Origin: Tetrahymena elliotti 4EA
Taxonomy: Eukaryota > Ciliophora > Oligohymenophorea > Hymenostomatida > Tetrahymenidae
Length of the DNA stretch: 64,000 bases
Assembly (NCBI GenBank): GCA_000231825.2
Contig: JH720307.1
Location: forward strand, 1,326,880 to 1,390,879
Reading direction: 5' to 3'
Shown: positions 1-12,561 of the stretch, one piece after another
Numbering within the stretch: position 1 is the first letter of the stretch
Layout: each line of letters starts with the position of its first letter
Made by a program: the position numbers and the translations under genes
Notes under the pieces: model-generated
What the model saw: the letters and a program-made list of their open reading frames with translations, nothing else
Databases searched by the model: none
Told to the model about the DNA's origin: nothing

Positions 1-510
1 TTTAAAGGAATTAGACTTTAAATCCCAAAATCTAATTGTGGTATCATAAGAACCTGTAACAACTACACTTTCATCATCATTAAATGAAACTGTATTAATT
101 CTATTGGTATGCCCTTCGAATTTTCTGATCAATCTGTCAGATTTAACATCCCATAAAAAAGCAGATTTATCACCTATTTAAAATAAAGTTAATAAAATTA
201 TATTTTATTATCTTTTTGAGAATAAATTTAAGTTAGTACCACCAACAGAGCAAAATTTAGAATTATCTTCTCCAATAGCTACATCCAAAATTTCATAATT
301 GTGCACTCCTGAGAATTACTTTATAAGAGTTCCTTTACTTGGGTTCCATAAGATAATAGATCTATCTTATGAGCAAGACATACAATATTCTCCATTTTTA
401 TTGAATTTAACCTAATAAATACATCCTTTATGGCCTTTCAAGACAGTATGGACTTGTTAAGGAATTTCAAACTTAGTTTTAAGAGATTATTTATCATAAT
501 ATTGATGCAT
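1..510 (-). CDS. WDR83: WD40-repeat protein, WDR83/MORG1-like (C-terminus cut by window edge)
   Basis: Two exons in transcript order, 510-240 and 173-1, separated by a GT...AG intron (239-174); 148 residues are visible and the gene runs off the left edge. The start ATG at 510 has an in-frame TGA upstream. The protein begins MHQYYDK and shows successive WD40 blades: VLKGHKGCIYQVKFN, SQDRSIILWNP, then across the intron SVGGDKSAFLWDV, KFEGHTNRINTVSFN and GSYDTTIRFWD. The spacing and the paired GH/WD signatures match WDR83 (MORG1), a seven-blade propeller linked to MAPK scaffolding and to the spliceosome; that role is family knowledge, not seen here. TAG and TAA are read as Gln. Any other small propeller protein is possible because only about half is visible. 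It is divergent with the RAD51-like gene across about 320 nt. Confidence 0.72.
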
Positions 511-830
511 CAATGTTAATAAAGATCTTCAATTTATCTGTATATTTTAATCAAAATATTGTCTACTATTTTTTTTATAAATAAATAGATCAATTAATTG
601 CAAATAGAATTAAATTTTAAAAGATATTAAAATCGCATTACATATATTAGGTTTCATTATCCTTTATTGAGTATCTTTAAAAATTGCGCAAAATTAATTT
701 ATTTTGTTTTTTATCAGTAATTAATTATTCTTGATCCAAAAATATTTAGGAAATCTCTCTAAAAAAAGAAATAAAGAAATGGAATGCTTTTAAGTAAATT
801 CTTGTTCTTAGTTTGAAACAAAATAGCTTA
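511..830. other. Intergenic, divergent promoter region
   Basis: A+T-rich spacer between two divergently transcribed genes; it must hold both promoters. No distinct motif is recognised. An alternative upstream ATG at 779 lies in a different frame from the RAD51-like gene. Confidence 0.4.
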
Positions 831-2252
831 ATGATTTATTTGTATAAAAAGCTTAGTGTTATTTAATATTTATTTAGTAACTAAGAGAAGAAGATATTAG
901 ATACTCTCATTAAAAGAGGTATTTCTACGTTAAGAGATTACAAAGAAGCTAAAAAGCAAGAAATAATATATAGTATGGTTTCAGTTGAAGACTTTAACAT
1001 AATTGATAAAATTTTGTAAGATGTACTTGTTTAATTTTAGCAATAAGAATTTAAACTATAAATGCGTAAATAATTAAAATCTATTTTAGTATTTAAAATA
1101 AAATAATCATTTCAATTAGATTTGAAAGATCAAGATTCTGATGATTCGTCAGATGAAGAAGTTGAAGTTGAAAATAATTAAGATTAAAATAAAATTAATG
1201 TAGAAGAAAGTAAAAAAGATGAAAATAATTCAAGCATAAATACTTAGGAAATGCTTTAGCCATCTTTATTTATCAATTATTTTTAAGCTCTCTCAAGTGA
1301 AAGAGAAGAACGACAATTATAAAGTGAAATAAATACATTTGTGTAATATGGGTAAATAACAGAAATTTGTAAGATTATTCTAAATTACTAATATTTATTT
1401 GATTGATAAAATTAAAAATAAAAGATGGCTTGCCTGGGTGTGGAAAGACAACTTTATGGTGATTTTTTTTATTTTTTAATTGGGATAAAAGCTAACTTTA
1501 AATTATTTTTAAATTAGTCTTAACTATATTGTTAATCATTAATACTAATGCTAGCAAGCTAATAATTAAAGTAAGGTACTGTATGTGGATTTTGAAAATG
1601 GCATGTTGATTGAGAGATTAATACGTATTTGTAGCTCTAATCCATAAGTAAAAATAGAGCAGAGCTTTAATAACATAATTTTAAAGAACATATATACAGA
1701 GTTAAATGCTAAAATTTATATTGAAAAATTAACAGAAATGCTGCATCTGTGTCCTGATATTAATTTTGTAATTTTGGATGGATTAATTCCTAAAATTCTA
1801 TCATATATAGTCAAGCTAGAATATTCCAAAAAAGATGGTTTCACAAATATTTTTGCAGATCTGAAAAACTTCATTAAAAAGAAAAAGATTGCAGTAATTT
1901 TTTGAACCTTTTTGTGATTAAAGTAATTATAATATCTAAAAAGGTAATTTTAACAAATACAGTTAGTTTTGAAAGATAAAAGCATACTAATTAAAGAAAT
2001 CAAACAATTAATCCTCCATCTGAATTTAGTAAATTTTTTTATAAAATTAATCTCATCACTTATATATAAAATAAACTAGGTACTCTTTTTAACAATTTTA
2101 TAGACAATAGACTACATTTATTCAAGTTACCCAATAGTATTTATAATTATATAACACCTCTTAAATTAAACGAGTATGCACCAAAGATAATAGATTCAAA
2201 AATACCTTTTAAAATTGAAGAACATGGAATAGATATCGTTTTACAGAACTGA
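831..2252 (+). CDS. RAD51/RecA-family ATPase, RAD51-paralog type (RAD51D/XRCC2-like)
   Basis: Four exons: 831-1368, 1425-1458, 1518-1893, 1944-2252 (418 aa); all junctions keep frame. The N-terminus (ILDTLIKRGISTLRDYKEA) resembles the helical N-terminal domain of RAD51 paralogs. An acidic insert (about residues 109-140, DSDDSSDEEVEVE) precedes the core. The core has ITEIYGLPGCGKTTLCL with the Walker A lysine at about residue 187, a Walker B strand NFVILDG (about 273-279) and the following strand IAVILTNTVSF, equivalent to the VVVTNH strand of RAD51D. RAD51 paralogs help load RAD51 during homologous repair and act in the nucleus. Odd points: the Walker A ends KTT rather than the usual KTQ, and exon 2 is only 34 nt and holds the P-loop. 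The start ATG at 831 is the first in frame but is uncertain. Which paralog it is cannot be decided by eye. Confidence 0.68.
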
Positions 2253-3124
2253 AAATTATCAAGCCTAAAAATTAATACTTTAGTAATAATATCAAATATT
2301 TCTTTTAAATTATGAAAGACTTTTATGGAGTAAACTGATAATTATTTTCAAAAAAACAGTTTTCTCTATTTTGTTTATCAAAAGAATTTCATTTTATTTA
2401 ATAATAATTAAGTTATAAAATGTTTTGGTTTTACAATAATTTAATAAGATAATATTTTTTATCAGAAATAAATATTATTTTAACAAATATATAAATTTAT
2501 TTATTGTAATTATATCTTATGAAATTAATATTTAATAAACCAAAAAAAATGAGTTATTTTTTTTGTAAATCTTTGTTGTTTAGAAATAAACTAATAAAAT
2601 TATGGTTTTTATAAAGATTAAAGAATTTTATTTTTATGATAAATATGAAGGAAGTAAATAAAATACTTGATTAATTAATGGATTTAGTTATTAAAATTGA
2701 TTAAATGTAATTTAATTAGACTTTTAATTTATTGATTTAATGATATAATAATTTTTTGGTTTTACATATGAAGATATTTTATGATTTAAATTGGAATAAA
2801 TATTATGGTTCTAAATAAATAATGGAAGAATGAATAAATTTTTGAAAAAAAAATTCAAAATAGAATAAGAATAAAAATTGATTGTTTGGTTTGATTGATT
2901 GAAACAGATAAAATAAGATATTTTGAAAAGATATTAGTAAACTAAAGTATAGTAAATTAACATTTGAATTATTAAAGACAACTAGTTTGATTAATTATTT
3001 TATTTTTTAAAGATCGACTATACGTTTAAAGTTAGTTTTAATTATTTACAAATTCAATAAATCATAGATAGTAATTTAATGGTTTGCTTTTGCTTATTAA
3101 AAATAGATACTCCTTCTTTCATAA
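2253..3124. other. Intergenic, between convergent genes
   Basis: Very A+T-rich 3' flank shared by the RAD51-like gene and the DnaJ gene. Nothing recognisable. Confidence 0.4.
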
Positions 3125-4947
3125 TCATCTTCCCCACATATTTTTGAATTTATTGAAAATGTTTTCATCATGCTCATCATTTTATTATTGTTATCCTCTT
3201 TGCTAGTTCTATTAAGTAGATTACTATTAATTATAATTCATATTCATCTATGGGTCAATTTTTTATTCTATTTATGATAATTTTTGATATAATTCCTTTT
3301 ATTCTGTAGTCAAAGTTTTAGGAATATGGATTTTAAGAGTGACAACGTGATCACCTACATTACTCTAATTAGGTGGTAAATGATTAATACCCTAATTTAT
3401 TTTTAGTTAAGTATAAAATTAATATTTTCATTTTTGATTGATAAAATTATTTACAAGTCCTTTAATCTTCACTTTTTCTCCATGAGAAGTACCTGGTCTA
3501 ACTTCTATTTCTTTATCTCCAGATAAAGTCTTTACTTTAATTTTAGTACCCAAGACAGCCTATTATTTTTTCAAAATTAATTACCTACTTGAACAAAAAA
3601 TACAATTTATATATTCTTTACTTCAGAGAGAGTGATGAATTAAGTTGTTGTAATATCGTATCCTTCTCTTTAGAAATAATTATCGGGCTTTACATTAACT
3701 TTAATAATAAGATCACCAGCTTAACCGCCATTTTCACTATCATTACCCTAAATATTTATGGTTATATTTTTACTATTTTTCTATTTTTGTAAAACAATAT
3801 AAATAAACATACCTTTCTAGGCATTCTTAAGTTTTATCCACTACTGATACCCTTTGGAATTTAAACTTCTTCTTCAGCCTTGACTCTTGCAACACCAGTA
3901 CCTCTGCAAGTTGTGCAAGGATATTTAATGCTTGATCCAGATCCACCACATTTAGTACAGGCCATTTGAATTGTCATAGGTCCTTATCTATAGTTAATAG
4001 CACCTCTACCACCACATGCAGTACATCTTGAGGGAGCTGTACCAGGCTTACATTTGGAACCTTAACAAGTAGGGCAAATACCTTTCTTTTCAAATCCAAT
4101 TTTTTTATTTAAACCATTAATAGACTCCATAAATGTGATATCTAAATTCATAAATATATCTTGTCCTTTCTATATTCTTTCACCTCCCATACCCATATTG
4201 AAGAAGCTTTCAAAATCACCAAATATTTCTTCAGCTGAAGGACCACCTTATTGACCTCCCCAGTATCCACCAGCTCCTCCAAAAGGATTGCCACCACCAA
4301 ATGGATTACCTCCAGCTTGAGCTTATTCATCACCAGTCATACCAGTCATATCATATACTTTTCTTTTATTTTCATCCTTAAGTGTATCATAAGCTCTATA
4401 ATTATAATAAACAAATTCTTAGATTCATATATTCATTTTACGGATTAATTTCAGTAGCTTTTTAAACTTAAAATATTAAATCAATTTCCAAGCTTAAAAT
4501 TATAATTGATTATTCATTCAATTTTTTAATATATAATTCAGCTACAGCAATTTTCAAATTTTTTATTTCTACATAACCAGTAATTATCTAATTAAAATAT
4601 AAAGTATTTATACGAATTAATTTCAGAGAGTTTTTCTTTGGCCTTTTCAGCATCATCAGGATTTTTATCAGGATGGTGCTTTTAAACAAGTTTGTAATAA
4701 CTCTTTTTGATTTCATCTTGGGTTGCATCTCTTTTAACACCTAGGATCGCTATTTAGAATTAATTAATAATATTTACAAACTAATTTTGATGAAATTTGA
4801 CTGATTTAAATTGGCACAAAAATTGAGTAAAATAAATTTACAATAGAAATCTTTATTCTTTAATAAAGATTGAGTTGATCTAAATTAGTAAGTAGGAGTT
4901 TTAGATAAACTTCTAATTGTAGGAGCTATCAATTTGGCTAATTACAT
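3125..4947 (-). CDS. DNAJA3: Mitochondrial DnaJ/Hsp40 co-chaperone (Mdj1/Tid1 type, class I)
   Basis: Six exons in transcript order: 4947-4842, 4749-4614, 4395-3813, 3747-3622, 3559-3455, 3391-3125 (440 aa), all in phase. Residues 1-30 (MQLAKLIAPTIRSLSK) are basic and hydroxylated with no acids, as in a mitochondrial presequence. The J domain follows (DFYSILGVKRDATQDEIKK, HPD at 61-63, EINSAYDTL), then a Gly/Phe-rich linker (GGNPFGGGNPFGG). Four zinc-finger repeats come next: CPTCQGSK, CTACGGRG, CTKCGGSG, CTTCRGTG. The C-terminal substrate-binding region contains AVLGTKIKVKTLSGDKEIEV and VGDHVVTLKIHIPK, and the tail is Gln-rich. By family it stimulates matrix Hsp70 and delivers unfolded clients. 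The 218-nt intron between exons 2 and 3 contains a near copy of the end of exon 2 (see findings). Confidence 0.93.
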
Positions 4948-6261
4948 TTTTGGGTATCTTTAAACTATTAATGTTTTTTGAACCTAAATTTGATATTAAA
5001 TTTTGTAATTTAATTATTTTTTATTAATATTTTTGATTATTTTTATAAATCCAATTGGGCCTAATTAAATTTATCTGATTCATACTATAAATGCTTATTA
5101 TTTTTCTAAAGAAAATTCCATGCTTTTCTTATGTATCCTTCTACTAATTTAAGTATGCACAATAATTAAATTAATTTTAACAAAATTCTAGAAGACATAT
5201 TTATATGTCTTATTATAAATAGTATACTAATTCATTCCTGTCTAAAACATTCTTCTTTTTCTGAACAAAAAAACCCTCTCCAAATATTCATAATTCAAAA
5301 AATTACTCATCTTTATCAAAAAAAGTTTATAAAAAACAACATTTTTATTTTTTAATTCAGCCAGCATTTAATTTTTTTTGAATATTTAAAAATATTAATA
5401 AATTTTTAGTTTACTAATTTGGTTTAATAAGGAATGTATTTATTAATCAAAAAATCTAAACTGATAATTAGTGTCTTACTTATAAACCCATTAGTTTATT
5501 TATATATTACTACCCTTCTTTAAATTTTATTTAATTGAATATTTTAAAAAATCTAGATAATTAAAAGGTGAATCAGGTGCAATTTTTAAATTGGCTTGCT
5601 CAAAAAATAACTTTTCTAAAATAAAAAATATTCAAATGCAAATGGAATTATTTTATTTAATTAAAATCATATCTTCATAAAGATATTTTAATTTTTTATT
5701 CATTTTTTAGCTATGATATTAATTTTTTTAATTAACTTTGTGTTACCCACCACTGAAACCAAATAATTTTAATTATTTATTTTGAGAGAATACATAATAA
5801 TATATATTTGTTTAATATATTTATTCAATTTATTGAAATTAATTTACACTTGTGTTTTTCTCAGTAAGTTTATAATTTTGATTGGTAAAAAGACATCTAA
5901 AATATGAAAAAGAAAAAGTAATATTCTAAAGCATTTTTCAACAAATAAGGTGAAAGTAATATGATTACTAAAATAATAATGAGGAAAAATTACACATAAT
6001 TAGTTTATGATTAGTTGGAAATAAAATAATAATCATAATAATACAATATAATATAATATCATCTTAGTATACAAAAGGATATCAAAAATTTTAATATAAG
6101 CTTTTAAGAGATTATCAATAATTTTTCATGAAATTTATATAGATTTTTTAAAAGTAAACCTAAACTTGAAATAAGTGAGTATGTATATATTTTGTTATTT
6201 ATTTATTCTATCATTATTATTTTTCAATTCAACTCAGCTCATTCAATTTTTAATTTAGCAT
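4948..6261. other. Intergenic
   Basis: 5' flank of the DnaJ gene and 3' flank of the cytidylyltransferase gene. Mostly homopolymer-rich A+T DNA. Small less A+T-rich patches near 5565-5620 and 5738-5765 could be regulatory, but no known element is recognised. Confidence 0.4.
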
Positions 6262-7227
<966 letters not shown>

Positions 7228-7339
7228 TTTTTTTTTTAATAAATTTTGTAGACTGTATTTTTGAGTTTTAATTAATAGATTTATTATTTTTTAGACTTTA
7301 ACAATTATAAATTTCTAAGAAGCTAATCGCATATAAAAT

Positions 7340-7364
7340 AATCAATCAATCTATCTATCTGATA
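7340..7364. repeat. Short tetranucleotide repeat (ATCA then ATCT)
   Basis: AATCAATCAATCTATCTATC reads as two short tetranucleotide runs back to back, about 115 bp upstream of the cytidylyltransferase start. A microsatellite; no function inferred. Confidence 0.6.
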
Positions 7365-7394
7365 CGATTCATTGATACTTAGATACATAAAACA

Positions 7395-7412
7395 TACATA
7401 CATGCGTATGTA
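7395..7412. repeat. Small hairpin, 7-bp stem
   Basis: TACATAC and GTATGTA pair around the 4-nt loop ATGC. It lies about 170 bp upstream of the cytidylyltransferase start. Could be chance in alternating pyrimidine-purine sequence. Confidence 0.4.
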
Positions 7413-8568
7413 CATTCAGGCAAATAAGCAAAAATCTATATTTTGCATATTATTCATCAAATTTAAATTAATTATTCCATCTAAGAAAGAGTGTATTAAT
7501 ATTCCCTTTCTATTTTATTGGCCACTATTTCACTAACAGTACCAATTTCGTCATGCATTTTTGTCTTTCATATTTTATCTGCAAAAAATTTAATTTAGTT
7601 GGACCTATATAATAGAACTCTTTAAATTTCTCTATATTATATTTATGCTCTCAATAATTACGTATATTCAGTGATGTCACTTACGAAATATTAATCTTAA
7701 TATAGAAAGTCATTCTCATTAATTTTGAGTTTTAAATTTTATTCTATTATAATATTTTCATGCGCATTTAGTTCCTTAAATGAACATCAACTAAAATATT
7801 AATTGTAGGAGACAAATTAGTTTTTGAATCAGTATAAAAAATCTCTAAAGTTGAAAAAAAATTTATTTTTCTACAAGAGCTCCTCCTGATATTGATTTTT
7901 TGTTTGTTCAAACATAAACATAAATTTATAAATTTATTTTTTTCTAAACATAAACGTAATTATGTTTAAAAAACGTAAAATTTCAAATTTAAAAATAAAC
8001 AAATATATGTTATTTGATGCCTATTTTAGGTTTATATTTGATGTTACAATTAAATATTATTCATAAAATGTATTTTTATTATTGATAATTTATATTTTAC
8101 TAATATTGATTATTATCAATATATTTAAAGTCTTTACTAAAATAATCAAAAAAAATATTGATTTTTTTCTTTTATAATAATTAACATATACACCAACCAA
8201 ATGATTCATCAGTTTTAAACCTAAGTTTTATTTCTTATAATTTTTTTAATTCTTTACAAATAAATACAGTAGTAACCTAAAATGAATTTATTACCTTTTT
8301 TTGATGATGGATTCAGCTTTAAATTTTGGTATGTTTAAATTTTAGAGATAGTTATGTAATATATAAATAAAAATAAATATTATTAATATTTCAAGTAATT
8401 AAAATTAATTGATAAAATGTGCTAAATAAATTAAAAGTTTTATTTGATCAAGTTATTATTATTTAAAATAAGGGTTTTTTAACAAATTGGCAATTATTAG
8501 TAAGGCAAAATATTTTATTATTTGAATCTTTTATTTGTTATTATTTTTAACTATTTTTTAATTCAATT

Positions 8569-11072
8569 TCAATTTTCTGTCTGGCATCTCTATTTTGAGA
8601 TGTTTAAGTTGATAAGATCTCCCATTGTATTCTAAGTTTTTTTAGTTTTTTTTGGATCATAGAAGCTGCTCGTAGTTGCAGAGCCAGTTTAATCAATATT
8701 AATGCTTTTATTTATCTTTTTTAGTTAATTATTTTAATCCTCATCATTTAAAAATAAATTTTATTTATTTGTTTGAAGAGTTTTCATATTCTAAAGCTTT
8801 AATTTTATAAATTGATTTCCCACAGAATATCTTTTTGAGATAGGTTGAGGAGTTTGATTTCTCAATCCTTGTTCTTCATTGTTTCTCTAAAAAGTTTTAT
8901 TAAAAGGTGATGTTGAATGATTCGACTAACTCTAAAAGTAATTGTTTTAAGTGTAAGATTATTGTCTGTTTTATTAGAACTCTCTACTTGCATTATTGTT
9001 ATTAAAATTATTTGATAGATTGTTGCTTTGTTAAGAATCTTTTAAATTTCGTTAAGAGGCTGCAGAGCTATAAATCAAAATTTCATTATTACTTGAATCA
9101 TATAATTTTAAAGATCCAATATTTTTATTTGAGGGAGAATTATTTTATCCATTTTATCTAAAATATCTCTAAATATTTTAGCTATTAGCTTAAGCAAATA
9201 ATTATTCTAATTAATTCACTGATTTATTCATTTCAAATAACTTCGAGTTTTAGGACTCTATTTCTTATGATGGTAAGAAAGTTCTCATAAATTGCAAGCA
9301 AGAATAATTCATTTATTTAAACTATTTATGTAGCATATTCACATATTAAACAATCCTTTCAGTATTTTACTTATGTGTTTTCTACTCATCAAGCTCTATT
9401 AACGTTAAATATTTATTTGATTTAAAATGAAATTAATTTAAAAATAGGTAAAAGATTTTTTACATATTAAATCAGAGAGGTCTGCCTTTTTTGCTAGGGT
9501 ATCTTTTATTATATCTAGAGTACTTTCTAGCTTATTGATTTCTAATCTTTAGAAATATTTTTACACTTCAACTTTTAAATCTTCTACAATTTCATTATGG
9601 ATATTATCTCTAAGGTTTTATTCAATTACTTCTCTATTTTAATTAATTAGTTGTTTTACTTCTTGCATTTAAGTGCTTGTTTAGTCTACAACTCTTTAAA
9701 TTTACTCTTTGTGAGTGTTGCTATTTATAAAGTTGGTGTATATGTCTTTTTATAATATCTCAAGATCCATTCTAGTAGCGCGAAAGAGTATAGCCTCATC
9801 TGTTTTTTTTAGAAACTCAGAAAATGATTCTACACTTTAAACGCATTCTTTAGATTTAATTTCCATCTGAGAGACTACAGGCAATATTTTAGTGTACATA
9901 TCATCTATATCATCTTTGTGAACAAAAAAATTACACCATTCTTTAAAGTGATTGAAAGCTTTTTAATCTACCTTTTAGGTAAATTTTGTATAAATATCTG
10001 TTATTTTGTCTGATACTTTTTCTTCATGTTTGGTAGCTTTTTAATATCTCTCATTGGATAAATTCACAAAATCTTCGAAAATTTATTGTTACTTTTTCAT
10101 TTCAATTTGGAAAACCTATTTTTTGAGATATAAAGATTCGAAATTCAGATCTATTTGATCCCTCATTTCTTGAATTTATTTTTACAATAAGCTTTCATAT
10201 TCTGATCGAAGCACGCACATATTAGCTTACTTCTCTATATTTGAAATCTTAGAAAGAATTCCTCTTACACTTTCTTTATCTGCAAGCAGCTTAAGCATGT
10301 TATTTATAGATTTATTCTAAACTGTAATATTTTCTAATGCCTCATTATACTCTTGTCTCTTTATTCTTTCACTAATATCTTTTGCAATTTGTTACATTTA
10401 GCCTTCAATAGCTTTTATCCTGTTATTTACATTCTCATTTTTAGTTGAAAGCTGTAATACTTTGGTTTTCATATCCCACAATCCATCCAATTTCTTATCA
10501 AATTATTCTAAAATTAATCCAAGCAAATTTTAGCTCTCTAAATTTACTTCGAATTCAGGATAAAGATCTTTAGAATCAAGTTCATGTTCAAACAAATATC
10601 TTAAATTATTTATGTTATTCTCATGATCTTAAAAATTTGTAAATTCTATAAAAGACTTCATTTTTTCTAAAGCCACCCCTTATTGTAATGCCAAGGAAGC
10701 AACTTGTTTTAATTTCTCATCTTTTGATTCCATCATACTTTTTATTTAATTATTTTCATCTTATAAATATTTAACATCAGCTTTAAATTTCTGAAACTCT
10801 AGCATAAATTATCTATCTATGTTTTTATCAAATTATAATATAGGAGTCATCACTTAATTAGATAGATCTTATGATTTATTAGATTATGAGGTTTATCTTC
10901 CTTGTTACGCATAACTACTATTATCTTATTATGATTACTTAGAAAAAGATTCATCTCTACTTCTCCTGCTTTACATGCTACTTCCTTTACTCTTACTAGC
11001 TTCATTCATATTAAATTCATTCAAAGACTTTTCTCTTTAATTTTAGATTTAGTTTGCTGTTTTTTCGCTCAT
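8569..11072 (-). CDS. Long coiled-coil protein, unrecognised
   Basis: Two exons in transcript order, 11072-9464 and 9395-8569, with a 68-nt intron (9463-9396) splitting a codon in phase 1; 811 aa. The start MSEKTANQIQNQ is followed by a Ser/Arg/Gln-rich segment to about residue 90. A long heptad-rich region of some 450 residues follows (for example FQKFKADVKYLQDENNQIK, FDKKLDGLWDMKTKVLQL and VEVQKYFQRLEINKLESTLD). The last 250 residues are Asn/Gln/Ser-rich and disordered in composition. No enzyme motif, signal peptide or membrane segment is visible. The pattern suits a cytoskeletal or basal-body structural protein, but I do not recognise a family and this is inference only. All glutamines are TAA/TAG/CAA mixtures as in neighbouring genes. 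Confidence 0.8.
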
Positions 11073-12561
11073 TTTAAAGCTAGCAAGTATTTTAAATTAT
11101 TTATATAATTCCTTTGTTTCTAATTTCTGAGCAATAACGACTAAAATACTAGATCCAAAACCTAATTAGCTTTTTGATCAAGCTTTAGTAAATTTGATAA
11201 TAACAGAAAAAAAATAAATGGTTAAAATAAACTTAATTACTTTAATCTTCCTTAAATATTTCAAAATAGCTATTTTAGAGTAAAATTATTTATAAAAAAA
11301 TGGAGAAATTAAGAGGTAGATATTGATAAAAGATTTTTTTTTAAATGATATTTAAAATATAAATTAACATATTAGTAATTAGTAAATAATAGATTATTAA
11401 AATAAAAGAATACAATTTAGTTTTAACATTAAAGAGATTATAATAATAATTTTAAAGTTTTTGCTATACCTAATAACAATTTTTTAAATTATCTAAAAAA
11501 TAAAGATATTAAGAAAAAAGGAATGAAGAATTTTGAGAGGAAAAGAAATAAAAATTTTAATAATAGTAATTAAGATAAAAAAATTGATCACAATGATAAA
11601 TTTTTGAATATAATTAATGATTTAGTAATAAATAATTTTAAAGTTTAATAAAATTATTATCTTTATCATCATAATTTTTTATGGGAAATATAGAAATAAA
11701 TAATATAAAATAAAAATATATCAAATGAAAATTATGATTTTAGAAGCAACCAAAAAATAAATAAATTAAATTTTAACTTTAATTGAATATTGAAAAATCT
11801 ATTACTTTCGACTATAACAAAATCTAATTATTATCCTATTAAATACTTAAATAGTTTGTCAAAAAATAAAAAAAATCTAGAAATTTAGTTTACTAAAATA
11901 CATGTTTAAAATAAAAAATTTGATTGAATTGTAAAATTAAAAAGTAAAATCAAATAATTTATTATCTTAAAAATAAGAAAAAATTTAGAAACAAATAAAA
12001 ATAAGTATAATATGAGTGAGGTAGTAAATGATAAATAATATTTAAAATAAATATTGACATAAATGGTCAAAATAAATAGTTTGATTGAAATTTTAAAATA
12101 AATAATTAGAATAAAATTTTTTATGATTTAGATAGTCTGTAAAATGAAAAGAAATATAGAAATTAAGAATGAATGAATGAATGACAAGAGTTATAGTGAA
12201 CAACGCATAATATACAAAATAAAATTTACATAATAATAATATATAAATGATAGATAAATAGGTTTGAATTCCTAAAATTTTGTTTGTAATAAAAGAGCTT
12301 TTATTTGTCTTGATTATATCTTATAAAAAAAACTTAGTTTTTTTATTTAGTAGTTGGTTATTTATTTATTAGAGTTACTATCTATGTATCCATGTATGTA
12401 AATGATATTGGTTTATTTACTTATTTATGTTTCTTCTGCTTATCTCTTTTATGATTAATTTATTTTATGTAAATTAAGCCAAAGCATGAGTCTTTATTTA
12501 ATAAGGAAAATGCAAAAATATAATATAGAAAAAATAATATATCTAGAAGACAAGAGAAAAA
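11073..12561. other. Intergenic
   Basis: About 1.5 kb, extremely A+T-rich, with many oligo-A tracts. It contains four GAAT copies at 12167-12182. No gene or motif recognised. Confidence 0.4.
12167..12182. repeat. (GAAT)4 microsatellite
   Basis: Four tandem copies of GAAT in the 3' flank of the MORN gene. Confidence 0.6.

Larger units (their letters stand above)
7228..8568. other. Intergenic
   Basis: 5' flank of the cytidylyltransferase gene and 3' flank of the coiled-coil gene. It holds a short tetranucleotide repeat (7340-7364) and a small hairpin (7395-7412), listed separately. Otherwise nothing recognisable. Confidence 0.4.
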
